DNA from: Myxocyprinus asiaticus
Lineage: Eukaryota > Chordata > Actinopteri > Cypriniformes > Catostomidae
Direction: 5' to 3'
NCBI RefSeq assembly: GCF_019703515.2
Contig: NC_059372.1
Span: 26,995,431-27,059,430 of the forward strand
Length of the DNA: 64,000 nucleotides
Part shown: positions 34,946 through 44,780 of the stretch, piece after piece
Position numbering within the stretch: position 1 is the first letter of the stretch
How the letters are laid out: every line of letters starts with the position of its first letter
Program-made: the position numbers and the translations under genes
The notes under the pieces: model-generated
Told to the model about the DNA's origin: nothing
Seen by the model: only the letters and a program-made list of their open reading frames with translations
Database searches by the model: none

Positions 34946-35070
34946 TATTCAAAACTGAAATCTATGCTTGGTTTATCTGTCCAGTCGAACTAAAGCAATG
35001 GTTATTTCATTTCATAAAGACCCTGATGATTTATATTCCTTTTTTGTGTTACTTTATCTTGCCTTTCCAG

Positions 35071-35263
35071 TATGCTTCTGATGTAAGAACTGTACAAAAA
35101 ATAATTCAGGACATTGAGGAATGAATTGTATTGATGAACAAAGAGGAAGCACTTTACAAATGGGAACAAACTTTTTACACAGAGGTGGAGGTGATGAAGG
35201 AAACTATCAAGCTTATCAGAAGTTCTTCAGCTTGGTTCTGAAATGGCAGCGTACAAAGAAGAG
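35071..35263 (+). pseudogene. dnah12 remnant: linker-entry exon with stop and frameshift
   Basis: After the acceptor TTTCCAG the exon reads YASDVRTVQKIIQDIEE, TGA at 35122, then NKEEALYKWEQTFYTEVEVM. The frame then shifts so that YQKFFSLVLKWQRTKKR follows in a different phase. The family motif here is KFFGLVLKWQRTEKRW. A substitution stop and an indel in one exon argue against sequencing error alone. Confidence 0.88.
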
Positions 35264-35310
35264 GTTTTGTGGAATCAATTTGTCTGAATTATGTTACTGT
35301 GGTTGCTTAT

Positions 35311-35640
35311 TAAAGAAATGGTTCACCCCATAAATGAAAATTCTGTCATGTTGAATTCTGTCACATGTTGTTTCAAATCTGTATTACTTTCTTTCTTCCG
35401 TGGAACACAAAAGAATAATTTTTATGTGAAGAATGGACTTTTTGCTCCTTTTGATGTGATTACAATGAATGGGGTGCAGAGCTTTCAAGCTTCAAAAGGA
35501 GAAAACAGTGAGCAGAATTTTTTTTTTTTCAAAATGTCTCCTTTAGTGTTCCTCAGAAGAAAGAAAGTGACATGGGTTTTGAGTAAATTATGACAAAATG
35601 ATAAATGGTTATTTTTGGAGTGATATTTTCCTTTCAGATC
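35311..35640. mobile_element. MITE of the ATAGTTCACC family
   Basis: Left AAAGAAATGGTTCACCCCAT and right GGTTATTTTTGGAGTGATAT are diverged family ends. Internal arms include TTTCTTCCGTGGAACACAAAAG and mirrored TTCCTCAGAAGAAAGAAAG. Confidence 0.6.
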
Positions 35641-35769
35641 AATTTACAATATATCACTTTGCTTTCAATAATATCAGACAGAGGAGTAAAACATGGTGTG
35701 TGACAAGAACGTTTGTCTCACTGAGGATTTGTTTTTGTCTTGAAGACACTTCATATCCCATCATACCAT

Positions 35770-36054
35770 GGGTCCTATTTTAAGAGCCATAAGTGCAACG
35801 TTAATGGGCATGGCCATGAAGTTTTGGTATTTTTGTGCAAGCATGTGCTAAGTCTAGGTGCAATTGGATTTGGCGAAATTATGTGCGCAACGCGCTAATG
35901 GGCTGGGTCAAGTGCAATTTAATTCTGAGGTTTTTCTCCGGCAGCGTCTGCATCCTATTACTGTATATAGTACATTCCTTGTCAAGCACCCATGATATAA
36001 ACAAAGACAGCACATTCATAAGAAGTTGGTAGTGTTATTGGGCTGTATGCAATG
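35770..36054. repeat. Interspersed repeat fragment (left part)
   Basis: TTTTAAGAGCCATAAGTGCA and GTGCGCAACGCGCTAATGGG look like a widespread fish repeat. A probable partner, also rich in GCGC/GCAC words, lies at 39.09-39.29 kb, beyond nested insertions. Low certainty. Confidence 0.35.
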
Positions 36055-36096
36055 AATTAGAACAGTGGTTCTCAACCTTTTTTTGATGAACGTCCC

Positions 36097-36333
36097 TGTA
36101 GAGCCGAGGAGGGCGGGGCCGGGCTGGAATGAGACACACCCGGTCCCCAATCAGCCTGACGGGGCGCGCGAGGGATAAAGGCGGCCGGGGACGACAGTTC
36201 GAGAGAGAGAGAATTACAGACAGCTGTGCTGTGTTTTTAGTTGTGTGTTTTTGGTTGGGTTTTTGTTTAATAAATTATTATTTAAGTTGTCAAGCCGGTT
36301 CTCGCCTCCTCCTTTCCACTAAATCCCCTTACA
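36097..36333. mobile_element. Solo LTR, 237 bp
   Basis: Starts TGTAGAGCCGAGGAGGGCGG and ends AAATCCCCTTACA (TG...CA), with the 5-bp duplication GTCCC on both sides (36092-36096, 36334-36338). GC-rich first half, an AATAAA at about 36269, and GTTCTCGCCTCCTCC near the end. All fit an LTR retrotransposon terminal repeat left by recombination, inserted in the hAT element. Confidence 0.8.
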
Positions 36334-36395
36334 GTCCCCTACTTCATTCCCTTACTCCAAACATAAAACACAAAACTCAGTATTTGTAGAGTTGG

Positions 36396-36635
36396 GGTAC
36401 TCGAGTTCGGACTCGGACACGAATCAAAGTCACGAGTCCAATATTAATGGGCTCTTGGACGTGTCATGGACTTGAATGCATTTTTACTCGGACTTGACTC
36501 GGACTCGAGCCATTCGGACTTGGAATTTTTTTCCGAGTCTGGCCGAGTCCATGGCATTTGTGATGCTTTTGGACTTGGACTCGACTCGGACTCGATTGTT
36601 TAAAGACACGGACTTGACTCGGACTCGATCCCAAC
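36396..36635. repeat. Degenerate GGACTCG-rich repeat
   Basis: Many copies of GACTCGGACTCG, CGAGTCC and close variants over about 240 bases. It lies within the hAT remnant, between the solo LTR and the SINE. Confidence 0.75.
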
Positions 36636-36667
36636 ACTAGTTATTTGCTTAATGCAATTTTGATGCA

Positions 36668-37090
36668 TGGCATGATTTTTTTTTACTCCCTTTTTCTCCC
36701 CAATTTGGAATGCCCAATTCCCAATACGCTCTAAGTCCTCGAGGTGGCGTAGTGACTCGCCTCAATCCGGGTGGAGGAGGACGAATCTCAGTTGCCTCCA
36801 CGTCTGAGACAGTCAGTCCGCACATCTTATCACGTGGCTTGTTTTGCGCGTTACCGCGGAGACCTAGCACATGTGGAGGCTTCACGCTATTCTCCACGGC
36901 ATCCACGCACAACTCACCACGCACCCCACCGAGAGGGAGAACCACATTATAGTGACCACGAGGAGGTTAACCCAACCTGACTCTACCCACCCTAGCAACC
37001 AGGCCAATTGGTTGCTTAGGAAGCCTGACTGGAGTCACTCAGCACGCCCTGGATTCAAACTTGTCTTTACTTGCTGAGCTACCCAGGCCC
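36668..37090 (-). mobile_element. tRNA-derived SINE, near full-length, reverse
   Basis: Reverse copy of the family at 6.58 and 57.82 kb. It begins (minus) at GGCCTGGGTAGCTCAGC and runs to an A-rich tail, seen as a T-run at 36668-36676. Flanking GCATGATT occurs on both sides (about 36658 and 37097), a likely target duplication. Confidence 0.82.
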
Positions 37091-38124
37091 ACATTGCATG
37101 ATTGCAAGTTTTGTTAATAAATTCAGCAGGCTTATGAGTCATGAATGTGAGACCAAACCTTGCGTTTCTTGAATTCAAACAGATGGAGGGCTATATCTGG
37201 GGCCTATAAAATTAAAATGCGAAGACAGAAACTAATAATAAAAGTGATATTGTTAATATATTTTACATTTGCCTTTTTGGAAATTTTAAGTTATTCATTA
37301 ATTATTTATTTTTATAGATTTAACAGTGGTATTTGTAGCAAGACCATAGTAAACACATGGAAGCATGGATGGTTAGATGTAACATGATTTCTACAAAACA
37401 AACTATGGCATTTTTGTAATTATAAACAGTAGACCTACTCTAAGCACATGAAAAAACAATAAATACAAAATATAAATATTTATAAGTTATAACAAAAATT
37501 AATTATATTCCCTCACTCCCCTAATGTAGCCCATGACAAATTTAATAGAGCTGAAGTAGTGATATGATAATATTTATTATCAATCTATTTCTGCCTAAAG
37601 TACAGTTAGTGTTACTATAGTAAATTCAAGGGTGGTGATGTAGAATCTATGTTGAATTCAAATGGTTTCTGCTTCTAGCGCCTTGCTCACTGATTCTCGC
37701 AAAGTTGTGAGTTTAAGAGCTTGAGCTTTAAGAGCTTTGCACTCGCGCTGCTCTGTCCATTGAGCCGTATCCATCTACAGAGCCATTTAGGTGCATTAGC
37801 CGAGGTTGTGCCTTTACTTGTGTATTTGACGATCCTAAACCAGATACTTCAGATGCGTTGCTAGACTTCAAAATCAGATGAACCGCGGTACAAATGCGTA
37901 CCAACCCATATAATTGAGAACCAACTGATATACACCAAGTCTAGATAAATGTTTTAATGCAAAGAGGAACTTGATGATAGATTTGATTATTATGACTGAT
38001 AAACACCCCCCATTTGTAACCTAACGCTCCCCCTCTCTACTAATTTGCTCTCAGCGCCCCCTGGCATCCTTTGAACGCCCCCTGGGGGGTGGTACCGCCC
38101 CTGTTGAGAACTCTTGATTTAGAA

Positions 38125-39313
38125 GTATAGTAATGTGGACTTACGTTCTTTTGGGCATTAACAGTGTCCTTGAATGTCAGGCATATTTCTATGACAGTGA
38201 CACGCTTCTATACGAATGGAAAATTTGGTTTTCATCAGGATTTACGTTCCATTAAATTATACAGAATGTAAGTATTATTAATAATTTTTATCTACTGACA
38301 AACAATTAATGGCTAGTATTAACAGTGATTGTATCGAAACACACTTCCACCAGTTGATGGTGATTTTGAAACATTTACATTTACTGAAACACGAAAAAAT
38401 TAAACCAAAAATATTTCTAAATTCAAATTACACTTCAAACAAAAAGAAAATATAGTTTAATTAAATGTTCAAAAAAAAAAAAAAAAAAAATACATTGAAA
38501 TCTAGTCATTTTACTCACTCCAACTTCTTTCACCAGCCCCTTTTGCAGACTAAAAAATCACTCTACAACAATAGGTGGAAAAATATCAACATAAATTAGA
38601 TCATAAATACAATTGTAAATATAAATATAATAATAATAATAATTGAAAAATAAACCATGACCTATAGATAGTTTAACACAAATTTATAGTTTACATTTTT
38701 TTTTTTTTCATAAAACGGCTACAATAGTGATTGTCAGGTACATAATTTGATGTTCCACTGTATTTTCGGCGTTTCGTCATGAACTTTATTACCACCTGCT
38801 GGTAGAATCTCCAAACTTTAAATGCAGGAACTGGGTTTAGACTTTGTGCTAAAATAGATGTCCCTTTGCAGTAGCGGATTTAGGCATGGTCGACATGTGC
38901 TGTTGCTCAGGGTGGCACCTTGCGGTGGGGTGGCACGAGGAACCCACACATCCCACCATTTCCCTTCCCCCCCCCCGTCAACAACTTTGGGGGCGTGTTG
39001 AAGCAGGTTTTGCCCAGGGCGCCATACAAGCTAGAACCGCCACTGTCCCTTTGAAATGTCTTAGCGCAATGACCTATTTCTCAGGAAAATAGCAAATTGC
39101 TCTTTGCGCCCCGTAATTTACGTACAATGCACCCCCAGTTTGCACGCACACACCCACAGTAGCACAAACACTCCCACCCATGGCCATTTGCGCTTGGCGC
39201 TGGCATGAAAATTGTACTTAGAATTAGTCCTCTCATGAAAATTGGATCAGACATTGCGCATGGTCGTAGTGCTGTGCTTTGTGCACTCATTTCTTTTGAG
39301 TATTTTATTTTGA
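38125..39313. other. Intronic spacer with repeat fragments
   Basis: AT-rich sequence with A-runs (38472-38490) and a T-run (38697-38709). At 38868-39048 lies a repeat fragment (GCAGTAGCGGATTTAGGC to GAACCGCCACTG) with short inverted ends. At 39090-39290 is a GCGC/GCAC-rich fragment, probably the other part of the 35.77-kb repeat. No gene. Confidence 0.4.
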
Positions 39314-39790
39314 GATTTCTTGGATCTGAATGGTGAGAGTATCAAGCTGGAGGTTGAGGTGTACCTCAGAGAGAGATACAAGATGCTGAATTTCTTCCAG
39401 CAGAAACAAAAGAAAGCCAAGCAAGAGAGAGAGAGAAAATAGCAGGAATAAAGAGGAAGCCCAAAGAGGTGCAGGAGGGCAAACAGGAGAATGCCACTAT
39501 TCTCATCTGCTCCAGTGTTGTTGAGCAAGTCAAAGAGTAGGGTTTCCACCCCATGCTGTACATCAAAATTATGGCTTTTATTCTTGGATTCAAAACAAGA
39601 AGAAATTGGCCCTGTTTTTAGCTGTTCTCCTTAATCCTCAAACACTGTTTTAAACAAGAGTACATTCCAATGGTATCCACCCTGTGTAACCCTGGCATCA
39701 GACCTCGAACTGGGAGCAAATGTCGGAAATTGTGGGCTATGACTTGACTCCTGACTCTGGCTGCACTCTGCGCAAAGTCCTCAAACAAAA
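39314..39790 (+). pseudogene. dnah12 remnant: linker exons, broken
   Basis: 39314-39540 reads FLDLNGESIKLEVEVYLRER, then YKMLNFFQQKQKKAKQ and a stop at ERERK*. Open sequence NATILICSSVVEQVKE follows. 39650-39790 reads YIPMVSTLCNPGIRPR, then loses one base (the codon for His before WEQ), continuing [17 protein letters not shown] and LRKVLKQ in the next frame. The family reads ISTLCNPGIRQRHWEQMSEI. The match is unmistakable. Confidence 0.88.
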
Positions 39791-40141
39791 GAGAGAGGTT
39801 ATAATGAAGAAGAAAACATTGTGCATCAAACTATCAATCCTAAATCTATTACAATGGGCCAACTGTTTGGTCAGTTTGATCCTGTGTCCCATGAGGTGAG
39901 ATGTTGAGAGAAGAGTAAAAGCCTTAGCAGTTTGCTTATTTTAACAGTTTTCTGTACTCTGCATGTGCAGTTTTTCACCTTATGCATTGTTGGTTCATCA
40001 GTGGACCGATGGTATTGTGGCAAACACCTTTCGAGAATTTGCCTTAAGTGAGAGCCCAGACAGAATGGTGGGTGATGTGGCCCCATAGACACGCTGTGGA
40101 TTGAGAGCATGAACACTGTGCTGGATGACAAAGAAAAATTT
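39780..40141 (+). pseudogene. dnah12 remnant: AAA2 with AAA1 deleted upstream
   Basis: The linker phrase LRKVLKQ runs with no intron into [20 protein letters not shown] and [13 protein letters not shown] (donor at 39895). In intact family members these are separated by the rest of the linker, all of AAA1 (GPAGTGKTE) and the AAA2 P-loop, over a thousand residues. The next exon (40002-40141) reads WTDGIVANTFREFALSESPD, then is damaged where KWVVFDGPIDTLW is expected, resuming as IDTLWIESMNTVLDDKEKF. Confidence 0.87.
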
Positions 40142-40462
40142 AGTGTCTAGTCTACATTTACAATGAATTCAATGTTGTTTGTCAGTGCAATTTGTTGTTC
40201 GCTATTAGCTAAGTGGAGCTTCACTGATGAGAACTTCGCTAATAGCTTAGAAACTGTAATTTTGATGGACGTTCAAACAATGTTGCTTAACGTTTTCCTG
40301 ACATTGTGAGAGCTTTTATCAAACACTGATTATATAATTTGGTTCCATTAACTTTGCATAATACAAACTTTATAAGATGTTAGTCATTGAAATGTTGTTG
40401 TAATGTTGTGAGAATGTTGTTTGAAGGGTCTCTTTTGTCAATGATTTTCTATTTTTTTTTAG

Positions 40463-40832
40463 CTGTGCCTCATGAGTAGGAAGATTATCCAAATGTCCAG
40501 TCAGATGAGTCTGATTTTTGAGGCCATGGATCTGTCGCAAGCTTCTGTAAGTCAGTTGGTTGCAAGATTTGAACTTCAAAACCACCTCAGCATTAATTAT
40601 ACAAAATTATAGCATACTAACAATGTCTGATTTCTCCACGTAGCCAGCCACAGTGAGTTGCTGTAGAATGATCTATATGGAGCCCTCTCAGATAGGTTGG
40701 ATGCCTTTGGTGGTCTCATGGATGAAAACACTTCCTGACCCACTTCAGACACAGGACAATTCCACACTACTGCAACAGCTCTTTGAGTGGCTACTTCCTC
40801 CAGCACTAAATTTGTTACGAAAACATTGTCGG
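40463..40832 (+). pseudogene. dnah12 remnant: AAA2 C-terminal exons
   Basis: 40463-40546 is open: LCLMSRKIIQMSSQMSLIFE, AMDLSQAS. 40644-40832 is open: PATVSCCRMIYMEPSQIGWM, then FEWLLPPALNLLRKHCR before GTAAAT. The usually invariant TVSRCGM reads TVSCCRM, so conserved residues have been lost even where the frame is intact. Confidence 0.9.
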
Positions 40833-41223
40833 GTAAATATTTAAATTTCATTCACCAATGAATTGCTGTTGGTCATTTGCTATATGTCACACATCAGTGG
40901 CTTTCAGCTGATTTTGATTCAGGACCCAGATTTTATATTGGAGACCAAGTGGATAAACTTCACAGGCCGAATAATATGCAGTATATATGAAAATTGGCAA
41001 TTCTGTAAATACAAAAAAATAAATAAATAAATAAAAAAATACAGAAATATAATTAACCAACCTCACTTTTGGAACAAATAATGGGCCAAACACTATTAAT
41101 ATTAGCTATAATACCAAGTGACTGATTGTGAATTTGTGCCAAAGTACTGTAGAGTTTTATTAAATGCATAGCCTTTGACGTCAACAACAAAAGATATGGA
41201 AAGTGTTTTCTCCTTTTTAAAAG

Positions 41224-41549
41224 TGTAACACTTAGGACATTCTCCCTAGCGGTCACTAGAGGTCAATAGATTGATAAAGACTTTTAGTTTGAAGATTGGT
41301 TTTTGTTTTTGTTGTGTCTCTGTTGTTTGTTCCCCTTGATTTATCCCAGATGTGTCTTGTTAACCTTGTTAGTTCTTGTGTATTTATTGCCCTCATGTTC
41401 TCTCTGTCTTTGCAGTTGTTAACATTTCATGGATGTAATGGTTTGTTCTGTTGTCATGTTTTGAGTTCTTTTTATGTTTATTTAAATTAGTTTGAATTAA
41501 AAAGCCTGCACATAGATCCTCCTCTCACCTCTTTCCTGCAAATGTTATA
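41224..41549 (+). repeat. 5' LTR
   Basis: Direct copy of 43112-43427. Landmarks: CTCCCTAGCGGTCACTAGAG, TTGTGTCTCTGTTGTTTGTT, CCTGCACATAGATCCTCC and CACCTCTTTCCTGCAAA. Ends GTTATA. Confidence 0.88.
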
Positions 41550-41566
41550 GAACAACTGACCAGACT

Positions 41567-42103
41567 ATGGATCTAGTGGCTTGGCAATTGTTGTCTCTCA
41601 GACAAGGAGGTGATACCATTGAGCAATATACAGAGCAGTTCTGCAGTCTTGCCCAGGATTTCAGTTGGGGAGATATTTGTCTCAAGGACTGCTATCGATT
41701 CGGAATTAATGAGCCTGTGAAATCCTGTCTGCCAGGTGGCAGATGTGAACTTTCCTTGGTCAAATTCATTGACTATGCTTTGAGGCTCACATTTTCCCCT
41801 TACACTGTGGGGTATGGCAGTAATCCCGTGCCGCTGCCAGCGCCCACGCATGCCATGGTCAACGAGCCAGCGCCCACGCCTGCCACGGTCAATGAGCCAG
41901 CACCTGAAGCCTCGACCGTCCCAGAGCGAGCGCCTGAAGCCTCGACCGTCCCAGAGCGAGCGCCTGAAGCCTCGACCGTCCCAGAGCGAGCGCCTGAAGC
42001 CTCGACTGTCCCCAGTCGCTGCCAGTGCTCCCAGCCACGGAGGCCGTTCCCCTGTAGCTGCCAGCGCTCCCGACCACTGAGTCTGTCGATGAGCCTGTCC
42101 TGA
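41567..42103 (+). CDS. gag-like protein of the LTR element, with tandem repeats
   Basis: Opens MDLVAWQLLSLRQGGDTIEQ and continues YTEQFCSLAQDFSWGDICLK, a pattern of retroelement gag matrix/capsid starts found in many cyprinid genomes (from memory). It then becomes low-complexity: NEPAPTPATV, followed by about three and a half copies of the ten-residue unit PERAPEASTV at 41896-42010. It ends at 42103, out of frame with the second repeat block. There is no zinc knuckle or protease. Likely supplied in trans by a larger relative, or simply decayed. Confidence 0.6.
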   Translation: MDLVAWQLLSLRQGGDTIEQYTEQFCSLAQDFSWGDICLKDCYRFGINEPVKSCLPGGRCELSLVKFIDYALRLTFSPYTVGYGSNPVPLPAPTHAMVNEPAPTPATVNEPAPEASTVPERAPEASTVPERAPEASTVPERAPEASTVPSRCQCSQPRRPFPCSCQRSRPLSLSMSLS

Positions 42104-42109
42104 TCCCCG

Positions 42110-43080
42110 AGGCTGTCGACGAGCCTGTCCTGTTCCCCAAATCTGTCCAGTTCCCTGAGGCTGTCCAGTTCCCGGAGCCTGTCCAGTTGCCCGAGGCTGT
42201 TGAGGAGCCTGTCCAGTTGCCTGAGGCTGTTGACAAGCCTGTCCAGTTCCCTGAATCTATCCAGTTCCCTGAATCTATCCAGTTGCCCGAGGCTGTCCAG
42301 TTCCCCGAGGCTGTCCACGAGCCTGTCCAGTTCCCCGAGGCTGTCCACGAGCCTGTCCAGTTCCCCGAGGCTGTCCACAAGCCTGTCCAGTTCCCTGAAT
42401 CTGTCCAGTTCCCGGAGCTTGTCCAGTTCCCCGAGGCTGTCCACGAGCCTGTCCAGTTCCCTGAATCTGTCCAGTTCCCGGAGCTTGTCCAGTTGCCCGA
42501 GGCTGTCCACGAGCCTGTCCAGTTGCCCGAGGCTGTCCACGAGCCTGTCCAGTTGCCCTGAGGCTGTCCACGAGCCTGTCCAGTTGCCCGAGGCTGTCCA
42601 CGAGCCTGTCCAGTTGCCCGAGGCTGTCCAGTTCCCGGAGCCTGTCCAGTTGCCCGAGGCTGTCCACGAGTCTGTCCAGTTGCCCGAGGCTGTCCACGAG
42701 CCTGTCCAGTTCCCCAAGCTGTCCACGAGCCTGTCCAGTTCCCTGAATCTGTCCAGTTCCCAGAGCTTGTCCAGTTGCCCGAGTCTATCCCGTTCCCTGA
42801 GGCTGTCCACGAGCCTGTCCAGTTCCCTGTACTCACTGAGCCTATCCAGTTCCCTGAGGCTGTCAACGAGTCTGTTGAGTTCCATGAGGCTGTTGACGAG
42901 TCTGTCCCGTTCCCCAAGTCTGTCCTGTTCCCTGAGGCTGTCCACGAGCCTGTCCAGTTTCCTGTACTCATTGAGCCTGTCCAGCTCCCTGAGGCTGTCA
43001 ACGAGTCTGTTGAGTTCCCTGAGGCAGTTGATGAGTCTGTCCCATCTCCGGAGCTTCCGCCTCCTGCGGCTCTGCCGCCT
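42110..43080 (+). repeat. 30-bp coding minisatellite ([10 protein letters not shown] units)
   Basis: About thirty imperfect copies of a 30-bp unit (GAGGCTGTCCACGAGCC then TGTCCAGTTCCCC) encoding [10 protein letters not shown] or [10 protein letters not shown] in one frame. Several indels switch frame (open from 42187 to 42561, and again from 42775 to 43116). The complementary strand gives a 442-residue artefact frame of [10 protein letters not shown] repeats. Confidence 0.92.
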
Positions 43081-43111
43081 GAGTCTCTGCTTCCGGCGGG
43101 GGGGGGGGCTC

Positions 43112-43427
43112 TGTAGCTCTTGGGACATGCTCCCTAGCAGCCACTAGTGGTTGCTAGAAGGATAAAGACTTTTAGTTTAAAGATTGTTTTTTGTTTTTGT
43201 TGTGTCTCTGTTCTCTGTGTTCCCCTTGATTGATCCCAGCTGTGTCTTGTTAACCTTATTTCTTGTGTATAAATTGCCCTGGTGTTCTCTCTGTCTTTGT
43301 CCGTTGTTAACCTTTCATGGATGTAACAGTTTGTTCTTTTGTCATGTTTTGAGTTCTTTTATGTTTATTAATTGAAATGCCTGCACATAGATCCTCCTTC
43401 TCTCACCTCTTTCCTGCAAACATTTCA
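43112..43427 (+). repeat. 3' LTR
   Basis: Direct copy of 41224-41549, ending CCTGCAAACATTTCA and followed by the AAAAG target duplicate. Confidence 0.88.
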
Positions 43428-43719
43428 AAAAGTTGAGCCTATTTATTTTTCCGCCACATATGAGTGGTAACATTTTATTGTTTCCATTTAACATGTTTTT
43501 TTCCATGCTGTCCACGACCCTATCAGAATAGACCAGCAAACCCAATTTTTGGTCGCAACCCAACAATTGACAACCACTGTCTTATACAGCATATCCATGT
43601 AACTGTACTTTATCTTTGATCTTGCCAGTGTGATCTAAGTGTGAGATGCTGTCTATTCTCACATGATCTCCAATGAGAAAATCAGTCTGGACTCATTGGT
43701 CAACTGTCTCATATTCCAG

Positions 43720-44262
43720 GAGGTCATTCCCATCAGCAACAGTAATACAGTTGTGTCTCTTACACAACTCTTTGAGATGTTACTGACTAAGCCTCTACAT
43801 GAAGACCTGGGGAACAAAAAACATATGCACATGGATCATGGTAATTATTCATTTGAAAGATACAAGATACAATGTATAAGATCTTAACTGGAAACATGAC
43901 TTATTTTGCCCTACACAGGCAGCTTTTGCCTTTGCCTTTGCCTTGGTGTGGTCTGTTGGTGGTTGCTGTGAGACAGACAGTCATACTCAATTTGATCAGT
44001 TTCTCTGGGAAATCACCTCAGGAATAGCAGAAAATCACCCCATAACTGCTGCTGTGTTGAGATTTGAGAGATTACTTTTGAAAATTAGTCTTTTCCCTTT
44101 CAAATTAAGTTAAAAGGAAAAGGATGTTGGGTTCTCTGGAATGAGTCAATCTGAAATGTACCATTCAGGGACAAGAATACCATAGTACAGGATATCATCG
44201 TCCCCACAATTGACACAGTGCGATACACTTATCTGATGGATCTCTGCATTAAATATGGGATG
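43720..44262 (+). pseudogene. dnah12 remnant: AAA2-AAA3 connecting exons
   Basis: 43720-43840 is open: EVIPISNSNTVVSLTQLFEM, LLTKPLHEDLG. 43919-44085 reads FALVWSVGGCCETDSHTQFD and FLWEITSGIAENHPITAAV. A damaged stretch follows, then NTIVQDIIVPTIDTVRYTYL and MDLCIKYG, ending at about 44262 before GTAAGT. Family counterpart: IWSVGGSCDTDSR...IVPTMDTIRY. Confidence 0.88.
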
Positions 44263-44506
44263 TAAGTACACTTTTCTTATGTGTTGAAGGGCATAAGAAC
44301 TTCAAGTTGATTTCCTGGTGGAACAAATCTGGTCTCCCAGCTTGTTCAGGCTGGTCTGTTGAATGATTTTAGAGAGGATTTGGGCACTTTTCACCTTGTC
44401 AGGCTAGGAGGCCAGCTGGTCAACCAGTAAAACCAGCTTGGCCAGGCTCAGAGACCAGCTTAAACCAGTTAAGACCAACAAACCAAATTGCCAAACCAAT
44501 GTTCTT

Positions 44507-44664
44507 ATTTTTTGATTGGACTTATGCCTCTTTTGCTCGTTGGCCCCACTGGCACTGGCAAGTCTGTTTATGTGAAAGAAAAACTAATGAACAATCTAGA
44601 CAAAGTACACTACCTTCCCTTCTTCATCAACTTCTCTGCTCGCACCAGTGCTAATCAGACCCAA
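44507..44664 (+). pseudogene. dnah12 remnant: AAA3 Walker A exon
   Basis: Open exon with the intact P-loop GPTGTGKS in [20 protein letters not shown], then [17 protein letters not shown] before GTAACT. No AG is visible at the expected 5' splice border (sequence TTTTTTGATTG), so the acceptor appears lost. Confidence 0.9.
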
Positions 44665-44780
44665 GTAACTGCCAGGACACTTCCCAAACATTGACCATGT
44701 TGTCAGAATGTGACCGAAAAGGATACCATAGAACCAATTATCAGTATTCCTATAACAAAAGCTTTCTTTCTATCCTGTAG

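Larger units (their letters stand above)
36063..38116. mobile_element. hAT-type transposon remnant with nested insertions
   Basis: Left end CAGTGGTTCTCAACC and right end GTTGAGAACTCTTG are imperfect inverted repeats of the hAT kind. Flanking octamers AATTAGAA (36055-36062) and ATTTAGAA (38117-38124) are a near-perfect 8-bp target duplication. The inside holds a solo LTR, a GGACTCG repeat and a reverse SINE. The remainder (37.1-38.1 kb) shows no transposase. Confidence 0.78.
41224..43427 (+). mobile_element. Compact non-autonomous LTR retrotransposon, 2.2 kb
   Basis: Two LTRs: 41224-41549 (starts TGTAACACTTAGGACATTC) and 43112-43427 (starts TGTAGCTCTTGGGACATGC), about 85% alike by eye, in direct orientation. 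The 5-bp target duplication AAAAG flanks the element (41219-41223 and 43428-43432). A G-run resembling a polypurine tract (43098-43108) precedes the 3' LTR. Inside there is only a gag-like start and proline-rich minisatellites; no protease, reverse transcriptase or integrase. Inserted in a dnah12 intron. Confidence 0.88.

Noticed and set aside
36097..36333. GC-rich segment with a promoter-like look (possible CpG island)
   Set aside because: TG...CA ends and a 5-bp target duplication show it is a solo LTR.
41889..43001. 370-codon minus-strand frame of [10 protein letters not shown] repeats
   Set aside because: Same tandem repeat in another frame; no start context, splice support or family match.
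41800..43128. 442-codon open frame on the minus strand with [10 protein letters not shown] repeats
   Set aside because: It is the antisense of the 30-bp minisatellite in the LTR element. The unit length is a multiple of three, so all frames stay open by construction.
44488..44694. P-loop ATPase frame with GPTGTGKS taken as a small independent ATPase gene
   Set aside because: It is a single exon of the dynein AAA3 module, with family neighbours on both sides.
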